Positions 38,568-47,667 of a stretch of 64,000 nt of DNA are shown here, piece by piece. The stretch is from positions 25,245,911-25,309,910 of the forward strand of contig NC_090132.1 of the NCBI RefSeq assembly GCF_040581485.1, in the 5' to 3' direction. The first letter of the stretch is position 1. Each line of letters begins with the position of its first letter. Under the pieces are notes generated by a model. It made no database searches. It was given only the letters and a program-made list of their open reading frames with translations, and was not told where the DNA came from. The position numbers were made by a program, and so were the translations under genes. Source of the DNA: Linepithema humile. Lineage: Eukaryota; Arthropoda; Insecta; Hymenoptera; Formicidae.

Positions 38568-38605
38568 TAAGATTGTAGTAATTAATAACAATTACTACAA
38601 TCTTA
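38568..38605. repeat. Perfect 16-bp inverted repeat (hairpin)
   Basis: TAAGATTGTAGTAATT at 38568-38583 and its exact reverse complement at 38590-38605, with a 6-base loop. It is compact enough to extrude or to fold in RNA. It could be the remnant centre of a larger foldback element, but the flanks do not extend the pairing. Confidence 0.85.
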
Positions 38606-41297
38606 TTTAAATTTCTACGTCATAAAAGTGATCTTTTTAAAATATAAAATGTACTTTTATTTAATTTATTTAATATAGCAGTCTATAGAGAAAAAGTTTA
38701 CCATAGTAAATAATTGCTAATTATAACACATTACGATTTGTAATAAAGAAAGTTGCATTATTTTGCGCGATACATCTATATTGCAGTGCTAATAATTAAA
38801 GCTGTTACATTTTTGCAAAATTAATTGTTCCGTATTATTGTAGCCGCTGTTAAAAATAAACTAATTTTTTTACGCGCTCGTTTCATCCAATGCGACAACT
38901 CGAACGAGAAGGAGAGGGGAGAAGACATTTGTGGTGCATTCCGCCTGCCCTTTTTCAGTGGACACGCCGATTTTTCCTCGCCGGTATCGTTTTTTCGTGC
39001 TAGCCCAATTGGGGAACACCTCGTACAGCTGCGTGGTCCGCATAATATTAAGTGCACAACGGCAAAGCGGCTCGGCCACCCAGAACAAGCTTCTTGTCTG
39101 CCGGGTGCGACGCGCGTAATGCACGAGCCAATTGGCTCTGAGTGATCTCAATGCTCGGACGATTTCATAAGACAATGACATTTTCAATGACCTTTGCAGC
39201 ACTGCAAAATTATTTACGTAAGTCTAATAGAGTCAGCCGACGTTTCAATTTTACAAGATATATACCCAGTAATAATAGGTCAAAAAAACGTATATTAGAG
39301 GCATATAAACGTCCATAAGCATAAGTATTTCTTCGACCTGTATTTCCTCACTGAGTGGTAGGCCTTCTTCTAAAAATACACTCAGGTAGATTTTTAAAAC
39401 TCGTAAACTTGTAAACTTTGATTATTAGACTTTAAGAATTATATTATATTTAATCATTAGATATTTATTATTGGTTCAAGTATATATATATAGATTAATC
39501 AAATTTGTAAAAATTATAAGCGAGAATTACAAAACGCCTGGTATAATAGAAAATACAAATAGTTAAACAGCTGCGACGAAATCTATTTCAGCCACAACCT
39601 CTCTCGCGTATGTGAGCATTATTTACAGGAGCCCACGTGCTTCCTACGTGCCCGTAAAACGCGTGAATACAAATGATGCGAATAGTGCCGCGTTTCTATT
39701 CAGTCATACTAAAATTATGCTCCACTAGCGACGACATATTGCGGTCGACCACCCAGGCCGCTGCTGTTCGAGTTTGCGCTGCTCGTGCCGTTGGTCTCAA
39801 AGGTTTTCACTTTTCATGTGTCCCGTGTTGACAATCCCCGCAATCGATATACGACTATGTCTGGGAACAAACCCCGTAGGTCCTCCATTTCGATGCGCGG
39901 GAGGATCTCACCCTGCGAAGGCCATAAAAGGGGATCAAGTCGCGCGTATTCGGATACGTCGACCGTAGCACGTAGCTCATGTGTCCCGCATAAAAATCGA
40001 AAGAAAATTGCGGTGCTGTAAAGCGGCGTCGAAAAGTAATTTGGTGATCCGTTTTCCTTTAGACTCCCATGAAGTACGCGGAAGGAGGTCATTCTTTTGT
40101 AAACTGGTTGTGTCGCGTGAAAAAGAGATCTATTAATGTGGATATTTATTACTACCATAAAAAAATTGCCTTCTTTCGAAACGTTTAAACTTGCCGCCGC
40201 AACTATTTTTCAAGAGGCCAAATGATATTATTGAAACATCACAAAATAACATTTATGTCTGCTGTAAAAACTTATTGAAATATTCAATCATAAAATCTTG
40301 ATATTAAAAGCAACAATTAAAATCTAATCCTTTTAGTTAAAAAATAAAGAAATAAAATTATGCGTAAATGTAAATAAAATCGTAAAATTTCAATTTTATT
40401 TTTATAAATTTGATTGATTGGAATGCATTTTCGTGACCATGCACTTCTGGATTAACCCTTTATTCAGTTTTAGAAAATGCTGTTACACGGTAAGCACATA
40501 GGGAGTTCGTCGAATAGAAATGTAAAGCTATCTATAGCATGGAGTTATAAAGAAACGAAAAAAGTCGTTTTATGGAGTTTTATCCTAATAGATGTTCTAA
40601 AGGAGAAAAGTTGCGACGCATTGGTAAGAATAAAGGCTACGACTACTTTATTTTGACTTTAACCAATCCTCCCTTTGAAACCGCCCGCCATTGTCCACTG
40701 CGGTCCCTATATTCAATGTCAAATGTGAAAATGCAGTGGAAAGAAATACCGGTCCATTTAGTTGCTCGCTACCTGCTTATAGCAGAAAAGATCTTTAGTA
40801 TCGCGACAAATGATCTAAGATATAGCTTTCTGTATCGCCAAATTTTATTGGTAGCTATGTGGTAGGTAGCTTTTTGTCGGTTTAAAAGTCGGTTTTCACC
40901 GACGGTTCGACAAATGCGAACTCTCTCGCAAATTCTTAAAAAAGGAATACGAAGTTGAGTCGAATTTTATTACAAGTCTTTTCGCGTAAAATCGATTGTT
41001 TCTTTCACTTACTTTCGTGTTGAGAATGACTGTCGCAACGGAGATCGTATATTTTCGAATGTCAGAACATATTTGTGGAAAACCGAGAAGAATGTGATGA
41101 TCACGTCGCTTACGCGATACAATGCGATATTAACGCGAGATACCAGTTCTGAGAAGTCGTTTCACATGGAAATTCATAAACTCGTTTAGCTGATTTTCAC
41201 GGTGCCGCGAACGAAATCCGTATTTTCGAGGAAAAAAAGTACTTCGAGCTCGTCGAAGTGGACGACGTTGAAAGATCGCCCTCGGTCCGCCATCGAC

Positions 41298-41330
41298 GCC
41301 CTGCTTTGCACTTGAATAACCCAATTTCGG
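41298..41330 (+). repeat. Short duplicated segment, copy 1
   Basis: Matches 41956-41988 in about 27 of 33 positions, including CTTTGCAC, TGAAT and CCAATTTCG in register. The two copies are 658 bases apart in the same orientation. Confidence 0.55.
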
Positions 41331-41955
41331 TATGGAGCAACCTCTTCGGGGCATCCACCAGCTACGTCCGCAAACAATCCATTCGACGAAGATTTACGAG
41401 CTGAATTTTATCGCGCGCGCTTCGCATTCTTCTGCCCGTTACATACGTGCCCGCCGTGAAACTCCCTTAATGCGGTCATACTTCCTTTTACCTCGCTCCG
41501 AAGATTCGTAAAAGAAAGATCGTGGATGAAAGTGGGCTTAAGCGCGGAGATGAGTTTTTGAAAGACACGGTATTCGTCACGATTAAAGATATTAATATCC
41601 GTAACGCGCATTTGTTATGAGGGCATACGAAAAGTTTCACCAAGAAATTACTTTAATTTCGAAATCATAAAATTTCAGAAATTCAGAATAAAATTTCAGA
41701 AAGAGTATTATACAATTATTATACAATTATTTGAAATAATATATATATATCATGAGAAAATTTCATTTTATCGCTTAATTACACGGACGGTTGAGTTCAG
41801 GCAAGAACATGGCGGGAAGGAAACAACTTTGTGAAATGAATTTCACGGCGAAGCAACAAAATTCGTTTTTCGTTAAAAGAAGCGATGGTATCGCGTCGGT
41901 TGTGTGAAAAATCCGGCTGGGTATTGAAATTAGAAAAGAATAATAGTGGGTTCAC

Positions 41956-41988
41956 CCTACTTTGCACCTGAATGATCCAATTTCGACG
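41956..41988 (+). repeat. Short duplicated segment, copy 2
   Basis: Second copy of the segment at 41298-41330. Flanking sequence shows no obvious extension of the match. Confidence 0.55.
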
Positions 41989-42669
41989 TTGGTGCGATGT
42001 ATCTTAGGGTGCGTTCGCGAGAGACCAATTTCCATTTACGCTTCCATAGTGCCGTGCGCCACGCTTCTTTGCAAATGAATAGATGCGCGACATTCACAAG
42101 AGTTCTGATTTTCCCCGGCGACAATCTTGTTGACTTTTTTTTTCCACGTTTCATTGTGAATCAGCCGTGCGAGCGTATACGGCTCTCGTCACAATAAAAT
42201 TATGCGGGTTGTTTGGTCGCGCGAGATTCGGGCAAGATTTCGAGAAAAGACGCGCCCCATCGGATTCCACGTAAACGAACCGTTTACAAGCTCGTCTTTT
42301 CAGCGCTCGACTTTCTGATCTACGATTTCAAGCCCGTCGACTTCTCACGACGCCGTGAAACACCGAATTATGATTTCATTCTGATAAGGACAAATCGTCG
42401 TGACGCTTTAATTTTTCAAAACACTTTTAATATTTAATATAAATTATTATATTAAATTTAGAACTGTGTCGATTATGAAGAAATAAAAAAAACCATGCAA
42501 GAATTTTATTAGCGTTATATCTGAAAAAAATGTTACGTAATTTATTAAATGTCATGTTTACATTGTGTTGCTTGCAAAACGCGAGTAAGTGGGTGTAAGG
42601 ACCATTATCAAACGCGATGGGGGTTTCTATTGTGTCTCAAAAAAAGGAACATGTAAGTACAACGTCGAG

Positions 42670-42705
42670 ATGGGTACAAAGTCCGTTTTCAGGATAAACG
42701 TCGCA
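42670..42705 (+). CDS. Gene A exon 1 (tentative start)
   Basis: ATG at 42670 opens a 12-codon exon (MGTKSVFRINVA) ending in phase 0 before GTAGTA. This is the phase that exon 2 needs. Exon 2 has a stop codon immediately upstream in its own frame and no Met inside it, so some upstream exon must exist. The alternative donor GTATAA three bases later is also in phase. Another possible upstream exon ends at the strong donor GTAAGT at about 42585, but its phase does not fit. Confidence 0.3.
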
Positions 42706-43014
42706 GTAGTATAATATAAATGCCGTTTCATTTTTTAGTAGCCACATGAGCCGGCTGGATCATTTTTCAAAGGACAGATTATCCGCGCTAGGGTGACCGT
42801 ATGCCGCTGGAGATCGTAGATCTCTACATGAGGTAGGAGACATGTTATTCTTCTTTAAAAGCGAATTTCGTCGATAAGGATCTACAATTAAATATCGTTT
42901 TGCCGACAATAGTTTGGGATTAAATTTGCACTCCCCAATATAATTGTAAAGAAAAATATTTTTAAATTCCTTAGAGAATGATAAATATTGCGGAATCATA
43001 TATATTTTATATTA

Positions 43015-43090
<76 letters not shown>

Positions 43091-45538
43091 GTTATTATTA
43101 TTATTATTATATTATATTATATTATATGTTATATAATATTTATTATAGAATGAAGTTTTCCTTTTACAAAAACATTATTGTCCTACTTCATGTCTAATCT
43201 TTTTTACTACATATCTGAAATTTTTTAATTATGGTAACATTAATAAATTTCTGAAAAAATGACAACAGAGCAAGCTCGAACATATTCTGTAACTTAAGAA
43301 TATGATATGACAACGTCTTATAATGCGCAATATTAAAATTGGAAGAAATAGAGAAAATATCAAAAATTTCTAACCTGGATGGTAATTTGATTCACCGTTT
43401 TAATTAGTTTCTGAATATATATATTTTTTGATAAATTTAACAAAAATTAATTGAACGGAAAAATGTGGCTCTTCACGAACATACAATTTGTATCCTTTCA
43501 AATGCACTATTTTGCCTTTTTAGGAACCTCCGTGCAGGATTTGCACTCGTCTTGTCCCGCCAGCTGCTTTCGATCCACGCACTCTAGAAAGCCGTTATAA
43601 ATCGCCTGTCACGAGACGAAGAGAGTACTGCGATCCGAGGAGATGTAACGCGAAAGTCGGTACGGATTCGAAATTCGAACTTGATTCACGTTCCTACAAT
43701 GTTGATCGTATCGTAAACAAAATCGAAGAACTGAACAGGAATGTTCAGCATCTGAATAGATCGAGGCGTCATGACGAAGCGGTAATTTATTAACAATAGA
43801 TGTTTTGTATTATGTCAAAAAATAAGATAAAACATTGAAATCCTATATAAAAACCCTTTATTTAATTTAAAAGATTCAACCAGAACGTCCGTTGAAACTG
43901 TCGGATACAAAAATAACTGACCTGGAAAGAATTAGCAATGCAGTGGAAAAATGCTTACAGGAAATGAGAAAAATAAAGACGTTTTTGGAAGACGAAAATT
44001 TGTGGTGGAAAATTCTGAAAATTCAGTCCACGCATTGTTGCCAGCAAAAATTACCACATCTTCATGGGATGTTAGACGGATCATTAGTTACCCTTTTGAT
44101 GTTAGAAGATGATGTTAACGAGGTCGTCATTATCATCATAATCTTTCACTTTTTTGACAACTCTACAACGAAAGAAATACATTAAGCCATGAAAATCCGA
44201 TAAACGACTTTATTTGAATACTATACAACAAATTTTCTAACAAAAAATTTCGCTATTATTTTGCATGAGTTTGCATTTTTCAATAGGTACCACGTCGGTT
44301 TGTGACGTCTATACCAAAGAAAGAAAATAATGTTGTCAGTATGCAGTCTCAAGTTTTCTCGAGAGAATTTACAAACAAAGACCATACCCAGCAGCGCACA
44401 AATTCTTGGAAGGAACATAGAGAATATACAGATTCTCAGGCAGTTCCATATTACAGTCTCGATGTAAAATCAGCACTTATTGAAGCAGCAAGGTAACTTC
44501 TTTTTAACTACTAAACTATTTTTTTAAACATAATAATATCAATTAAATCAATGTTATTAATATTATTAAAGATATTAATATTACTCTTATTTTGAACAAT
44601 TTTTTCGAAATTTATATCAATTAATTACGAATGTTGAAGAAATATTGGAGAAAGATGATCTTTTTAGCGCTGATAGAAACAATTCTACTCAACAATATGC
44701 TAAAGAAGCTGTTAGAACTAAACATAGCATTATTGTTTCCGAGCACTCGACGGAAGTAGACAAAGATAGAAGTAATGAACGAAAAACACCAGAATGGATA
44801 CCTGAATCCAGAGAAATACGATATAATGTCGACAACACGCAATTTGATGAACAGAAAAAAAGCGATGAATCAAATAGTAAAGCGAAAAAAAATGATAAAT
44901 TTTTAAAACGGAAAAAATATTTTTGCTGAAAAATCTAAAAATTGTGCCACAGAGAGATACAGATCTGAAAATAATTTTATTAGATAATTAAAATTTATCA
45001 ATAGCTTTACTTTACTCGATCTTTTTCATATCGCAGAAAAAAGTTTTTTGATTTATATCACCAGATCGAGTGTTCTAGTGATAAATTTTGAATGTCCAAC
45101 AAAATTTATTTTCAGATCTGTATTTCTCTCTGGCACAATTTTTAGATCTTTTAACAAAAGTGTTCTTTCCGCATAATAATTTAATAAATAAATAAATTAT
45201 GATTTTTCAGTTGCACCACCGAAAGAAACATGTCAGAACACACAGACAACGTTCAAAGATACATTAAGATCTCAAGAACAACTTAACAGCAAAAATACCG
45301 AAGGCAAAAAGAACATTACTGCCGATTTTGAATCAAATGTGAATTTAAGCACGGTCTGTAAAATTAATGTAATTTATAAATCTTATCTTTTAGTGTCTAT
45401 TAAATATGATTTCTTTGCTTCCAGGAACTTACATCCAAAAATACGGCAAGTCGTAAACCAAAAACGATCAATGAAAGAAACGTTTGTCCTGCTAGAAAAC
45501 TTCTAACAAAGATGTCCAAAAATAAAAGCAGAAATTAA
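42670..45538 (+). CDS. Gene A: orphan multi-exon protein, about 409 aa (spliced)
   Basis: I do not recognise this protein. The model joins seven exons whose reading phases agree: 42670-42705 (tentative), 43524-43781, 43874-44122, 44287-44492, 44668-44876, 45211-45368 and 45425-45538. The total is 1230 nt, ending in TAA. The N-terminal part has clustered Cys and Arg (CRIC, then CDPRRC). The middle contains two predicted helical, coiled-coil-like stretches (DRIVNKIEELNRNVQHL and ITDLERISNAVEKCLQEMRK). The last 240 residues are charged, rich in Lys/Asn/Ser/Thr/Glu, probably disordered, and end in a basic tail. No signal peptide or membrane segment is visible. The first exon, the end of exon 3 and the end of exon 6 are uncertain. 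No AATAAA follows closely; the nearest is at 45976-45981. Weak conservation and a testis-type or structural role would be guesses. Confidence 0.6.
43013..43128. repeat. (TTA)n microsatellite grading into ATATT repeats
   Basis: About 33 TTA/TAT units with a single G interruption at about 43091, followed by ATTAT-type pentamers to about 43128. It lies in the proposed first intron of gene A. Confidence 0.95.
43524..43781 (+). CDS. Gene A exon 2
   Basis: An 86-codon exon starting after the polypyrimidine acceptor TTTTGCCTTTTTAG and ending at GAAGCG|GTAATT, both in phase 0. The translation begins EPPCRICTRLVPPAAFDPRT, continues with an Arg/Cys-rich stretch, and ends in a helix-forming stretch (VNKIEELNRNVQHLNRSRR). 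The open frame is bounded by TAG immediately before the acceptor, which supports a spliced exon. Confidence 0.65.
43874..44122 (+). CDS. Gene A exon 3 (donor uncertain)
   Basis: Begins after TTTAATTTAAAAG in phase 0 and encodes a second helical stretch, then a Trp-Trp pair (LWWKIL) and CCQQK. The 3' border is unclear. GAG|GTCGTC (44122) and GAT|GTTAAC (44113) both keep phase 0 but are weak donors. Beyond them the frame turns into an implausible Val/Ile run, so the exon should end near here. Confidence 0.5.
44287..44492 (+). CDS. Gene A exon 4
   Basis: Acceptor TTTTTCAATAG and donor CAAG|GTAACT, 206 nt, entering in phase 0 and leaving in phase 2. The translation is hydrophilic (VPRRFVTSIPKKENN..., SALIEAA at the end). 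The frame hits TAA immediately after the donor, consistent with a real splice junction. Confidence 0.65.
44668..44876 (+). CDS. Gene A exon 5
   Basis: Acceptor GATCTTTTTAG, then C completing a Ser codon with the AG left by exon 4. It has 209 nt and leaves in phase 1 at AAATA|GTAAAG. The translation is strongly charged (SEHSTEVDKDRSNERKTPEW and similar). Reading on without splicing runs into the foldback of the next intron and stops at 44929, so an unspliced form ending there is the alternative. Confidence 0.6.
44909..45171. mobile_element. Foldback element filling gene A intron 5
   Basis: Inverted repeat of about 263 bp inside the 44877-45210 intron. Paired blocks are CGGAAA...TTTTG at 44909, ATCTAAAAATTGTGCCA, CAGATCTGAAAATAA and ACTCGATCT, each with its complement in mirrored order up to TTTCCG at 45171. 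The loop is about 50 bases. There is no coding capacity. It is either a MITE that inserted in, or helped to create, this intron. In the pre-mRNA it would form a long hairpin. Confidence 0.8.
45211..45368 (+). CDS. Gene A exon 6
   Basis: Strong acceptor TGATTTTTCAG, entering with two bases that complete the Ile codon begun in exon 5. The exon encodes a Thr/Lys/Asn-rich segment (PPKETCQNTQTTFKDTLRSQ). Two phase-0 donors are possible, AAT|GTAATT (45368) and ACG|GTCTGT (45353). I prefer the first, but the second would shorten the protein by five residues. Confidence 0.6.
45425..45538 (+). CDS. Gene A exon 7 (terminal)
   Basis: Acceptor TTTGCTTCCAG, phase 0, 37 codons plus TAA at 45536-45538. It encodes a basic C-terminus (ELTSKNTASRKPKT..., KMSKNKSRN). 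The preceding intron is very short (56 or 71 nt). Confidence 0.65.
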   Translation, partial: ELTSKNTASRKPKTINERNVCPARKLLTKMSKNKSRN

Positions 45539-45870
45539 TAAGATTTGATATTATATTCAAAGATCCTATCTTTAAAAAAAAAGTATAGATAAATTTCACA
45601 AATATATCTACTCTAGAAACATGTGACTTCATATGATTTTACATATATTAATTAATTTCACACGTTTTGCAACCGCTTGATGTTATCAGATAATGTAGAT
45701 ATATCGATTGTACTTATCGAGTTTCACAATCTTCAATTTTCAAAATTTAGTTTGTTGTATGCTGGTTTGGATTTATAAAACGATTCTACAATAACTGAAA
45801 TATTTCACAATTCCGCCGGCGTGTCGTAGAATTGTTAAGTTTTGCAAGAATTTCAAAAGAAAAATCTGGA

Positions 45871-45905
45871 ATGTATGCACACGTTCTTCGAATAATGAAG
45901 ACGAG
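45871..45905 (+). CDS. Gene B possible first exon
   Basis: ATG at 45871 opens 11 codons plus two bases up to ACGAG|GTTAGA, leaving phase 2. The acceptor TTCTAAAATTTAG at 46430 leaves one base before ATG-GAA-GAA, so the junction restores the frame. Support is only phase and a moderate donor. Confidence 0.25.
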
Positions 45906-47529
45906 GTTAGATTTTTTTTTCTTTTATAAATCATCATTTATCATTTTGTCATATGTTAAGCACAAACCAATATTAAATAAAGTTATATGCCAACTATTCA
46001 CTTTAAATTATACACAAATTTAGACAAATAATATGGAGAAAGTCCTTGTAATAGCAAGGAGTCCATGTCTTGCTGTTAATGATGAATTGAAAATGGGTAC
46101 AAAGACCGTTGTCATTCTTCGTGAACGAGCAGTACTGAGAAGTGTACTTTCAAGTCCCAGCACTTCGTTTAAAAATACTGACTCGGCACAAAATTGAATC
46201 TTGCAAGCAAATTCCCAATTGTATGGGAATTGGAACGCTTAAGACAATATATAAAACATTTCTGGCTAATCAAAGACTAATGACAAATTAAAATGATTAT
46301 AAAATCTAAATCATGATAAATTAATAAAGCAAAATACCTGAACGAAAAAAAGGGGTTTTGTCAAAATTAAAAAAGAAATTAGAAGAAGAATACCAATTTA
46401 GAAAAATATTCCAAATATTCTAAAATTTAGAATGGAAGAAAAAAAGAAAGAATCGACATCTTTTGAGAAATCCGTTTGTATATTGAGCTTTGAATTATCC
46501 GAAGAATCTCTGAAAAAGGTAAATGCATCGACAGTTAACGAGCAACGTTTAAGATCGTGCAAGTCTTTAGAGAAAATTAAGTTATCCTCCTCTAGAAGCG
46601 GATGCTCGAAATCATGCACAAAGTACCGAAAGACCGATTTGGATGGGTAAATACAATGTTTGTTGGATAATCAATTTTGCTAGATCTAATTAATCTTTAT
46701 TTAGCTAATGTTAATGTCTTTTCTAAAATTTAATTATTTAAAAAATCAATTAAATTAATAAAAACTTAAATTAATTGAAATTAATTGACATTAATTGACA
46801 TTAAAATTAAAATCAATTATATTAATTTTTAATAATGTACATATTATTGTTTTTTATTTTATCAATGTTCAAAATACGACTTAAAACATCAAAATATTGT
46901 GAAATGTGATAGTTATACATGTGTGCAAACACATACAGAGTGTTAATGAGCATTTTTCAACATGGAAACTGTCTTTACACATTCAATTCGAAGGCGGTCC
47001 GACCGCATCGATGTCGATCATATATTTTGCATATATTTCAGAGCTCAAACATCGGACTGTAAACCGCAAACGTTGCGTGAATCATCATCTCGTCAAAAGA
47101 AGCCCAAGACAAAGCCTACGGGAGAAACGCCACTGTTCGAGCAACTGAAAATAAAAATGAAAGAAACGTCGAAGAAGTTGCAGGTGTTTTTTTCGTACTT
47201 TTTCTCGTCACTGGAATATATTCTTGCGCGAACTGAAGAATCTTAATGAGTACTTCTGATAGAGCGCTTTGCCGCTTTTCGAGAAGACGACGAAACGTAC
47301 CATGGCGAAGATGAAGTTCTTGTACGAGGTTTACAGAACGAGACGAGTATTGGGATTCAAGTGCGACTTAAAAAAGTGCAACAGTACTTTAATGGAGTGC
47401 AGTGCGAGATCTTGTAAGAAAAAGAGCATGATTTTTGGTGAGTCGAGTTATCCGCGTGATTCGGAAACGGCCGATTGTAGTAGCACCAGTGACACTTCAA
47501 CAATGTCCGATACAAGTGAAAAGATTTAA
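45871..47529 (+). CDS. Gene B: orphan Lys/Ser-rich protein, 207-219 aa (spliced)
   Basis: I do not recognise this protein. Exons 46432-46646, 47042-47183 and 47263-47529 join in consistent phase. Either the ATG at 46432 starts the protein (207 aa), or an upstream exon 45871-45905 (MYAHVLRIMKTR) is spliced in at 46431 (219 aa); the phases allow both. The protein is basic, rich in Lys and Ser, and has a Cys-containing stretch in the first main exon. The last exon has C-X4-C-X6-C-X4-C followed by an acidic Ser/Thr tail (SSTSDTSTMSDTSEKI). There is no signal peptide or membrane segment. It lies 330-900 bp downstream of gene A on the same strand and has a similar composition, so a shared locus or tandem origin is possible. 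Overlapping AATAAA signals follow at 47658-47667. Confidence 0.55.
46432..46646 (+). CDS. Gene B exon 2 (or first coding exon)
   Basis: Opens MEEKKKESTSFEKSVCILSF and ends GATGG|GTAAAT in phase 2. The sequence is Lys/Ser/Glu-rich with RSGCSKSCTKYRK near the end. In-frame TAG at 46399-46401 lies upstream, so without an upstream exon the ATG at 46432 is the only start. Confidence 0.6.
47042..47183 (+). CDS. Gene B exon 3
   Basis: Acceptor TTGCATATATTTCAG, 142 nt, entering with one base that completes a Gly codon, and ending AAGTTGCAG|GTGTTT in phase 0. The translation is basic (SSSRQKKPKTKPTGETPLFE, then KIKMKETSKKLQ). If the donor is not used, the frame continues 21 codons to TAA at 47246; that tail is Phe/Ser-rich and looks intronic. 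Confidence 0.6.
47263..47529 (+). CDS. Gene B exon 4 (terminal)
   Basis: Begins after TACTTCTGATAG (a 79-nt intron) in phase 0 and runs 88 codons to TAA. It contains a well-placed internal ACCATGG, so a separate short protein starting at Met (MAKMKFLYEVYRTRR...) is an alternative reading. The Cys cluster FKCDLKKC...MECSARSC is followed by an acidic Ser/Thr tail. Confidence 0.6.
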   Translation, partial: SALPLFEKTTKRTMAKMKFLYEVYRTRRVLGFKCDLKKCNSTLMECSARSCKKKSMIFGESSYPRDSETADCSSTSDTSTMSDTSEKI

Positions 47530-47657
47530 GAATTCTCAATCACAATCTACATGCAAATGAGACAACACTCAATTATCCGAACAAAGCTGCTAACTTGATG
47601 GAGATGATCGCTCGCCGCTATTTATGATTTATCAAGCATCGCGGAAAACAAGAAAAA

Positions 47658-47667
47658 AATAAATAAA
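47658..47667 (+). terminator. Polyadenylation signals of gene B
   Basis: Two overlapping AATAAA hexamers at 47658-47663 and 47662-47667, about 130 bases after the gene B stop codon. This is a normal distance for a 3' end in an insect gene. Confidence 0.55.

Larger units (their letters stand above)
38606..42669. other. No gene seen upstream of gene A
   Basis: Mixed DNA. Minus-strand frames at 41130-41377, 41408-41611 and 41957-42154 look somewhat protein-like but have no known motif. A duplicated 33-bp segment links two of them (41298-41330 and 41956-41988). A frame of 97 codons at 40572-40865 begins with ATG on the plus strand and is also unrecognised. Decayed transposon coding sequence is one possible source. 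Confidence 0.35.

Noticed and set aside
42532..42585. ATG frame ending at a strong GTAAGT donor, as first exon of gene A
   Set aside because: It leaves in phase 1, whereas exon 2 must be entered in phase 0; no alternative acceptor restores the frame.
46033..46197. 54-codon ATG frame between genes A and B
   Set aside because: It is open and contains the segment shared with gene A exon 1, but I found no donor that joins it in phase to gene B, so it was not added to the model.
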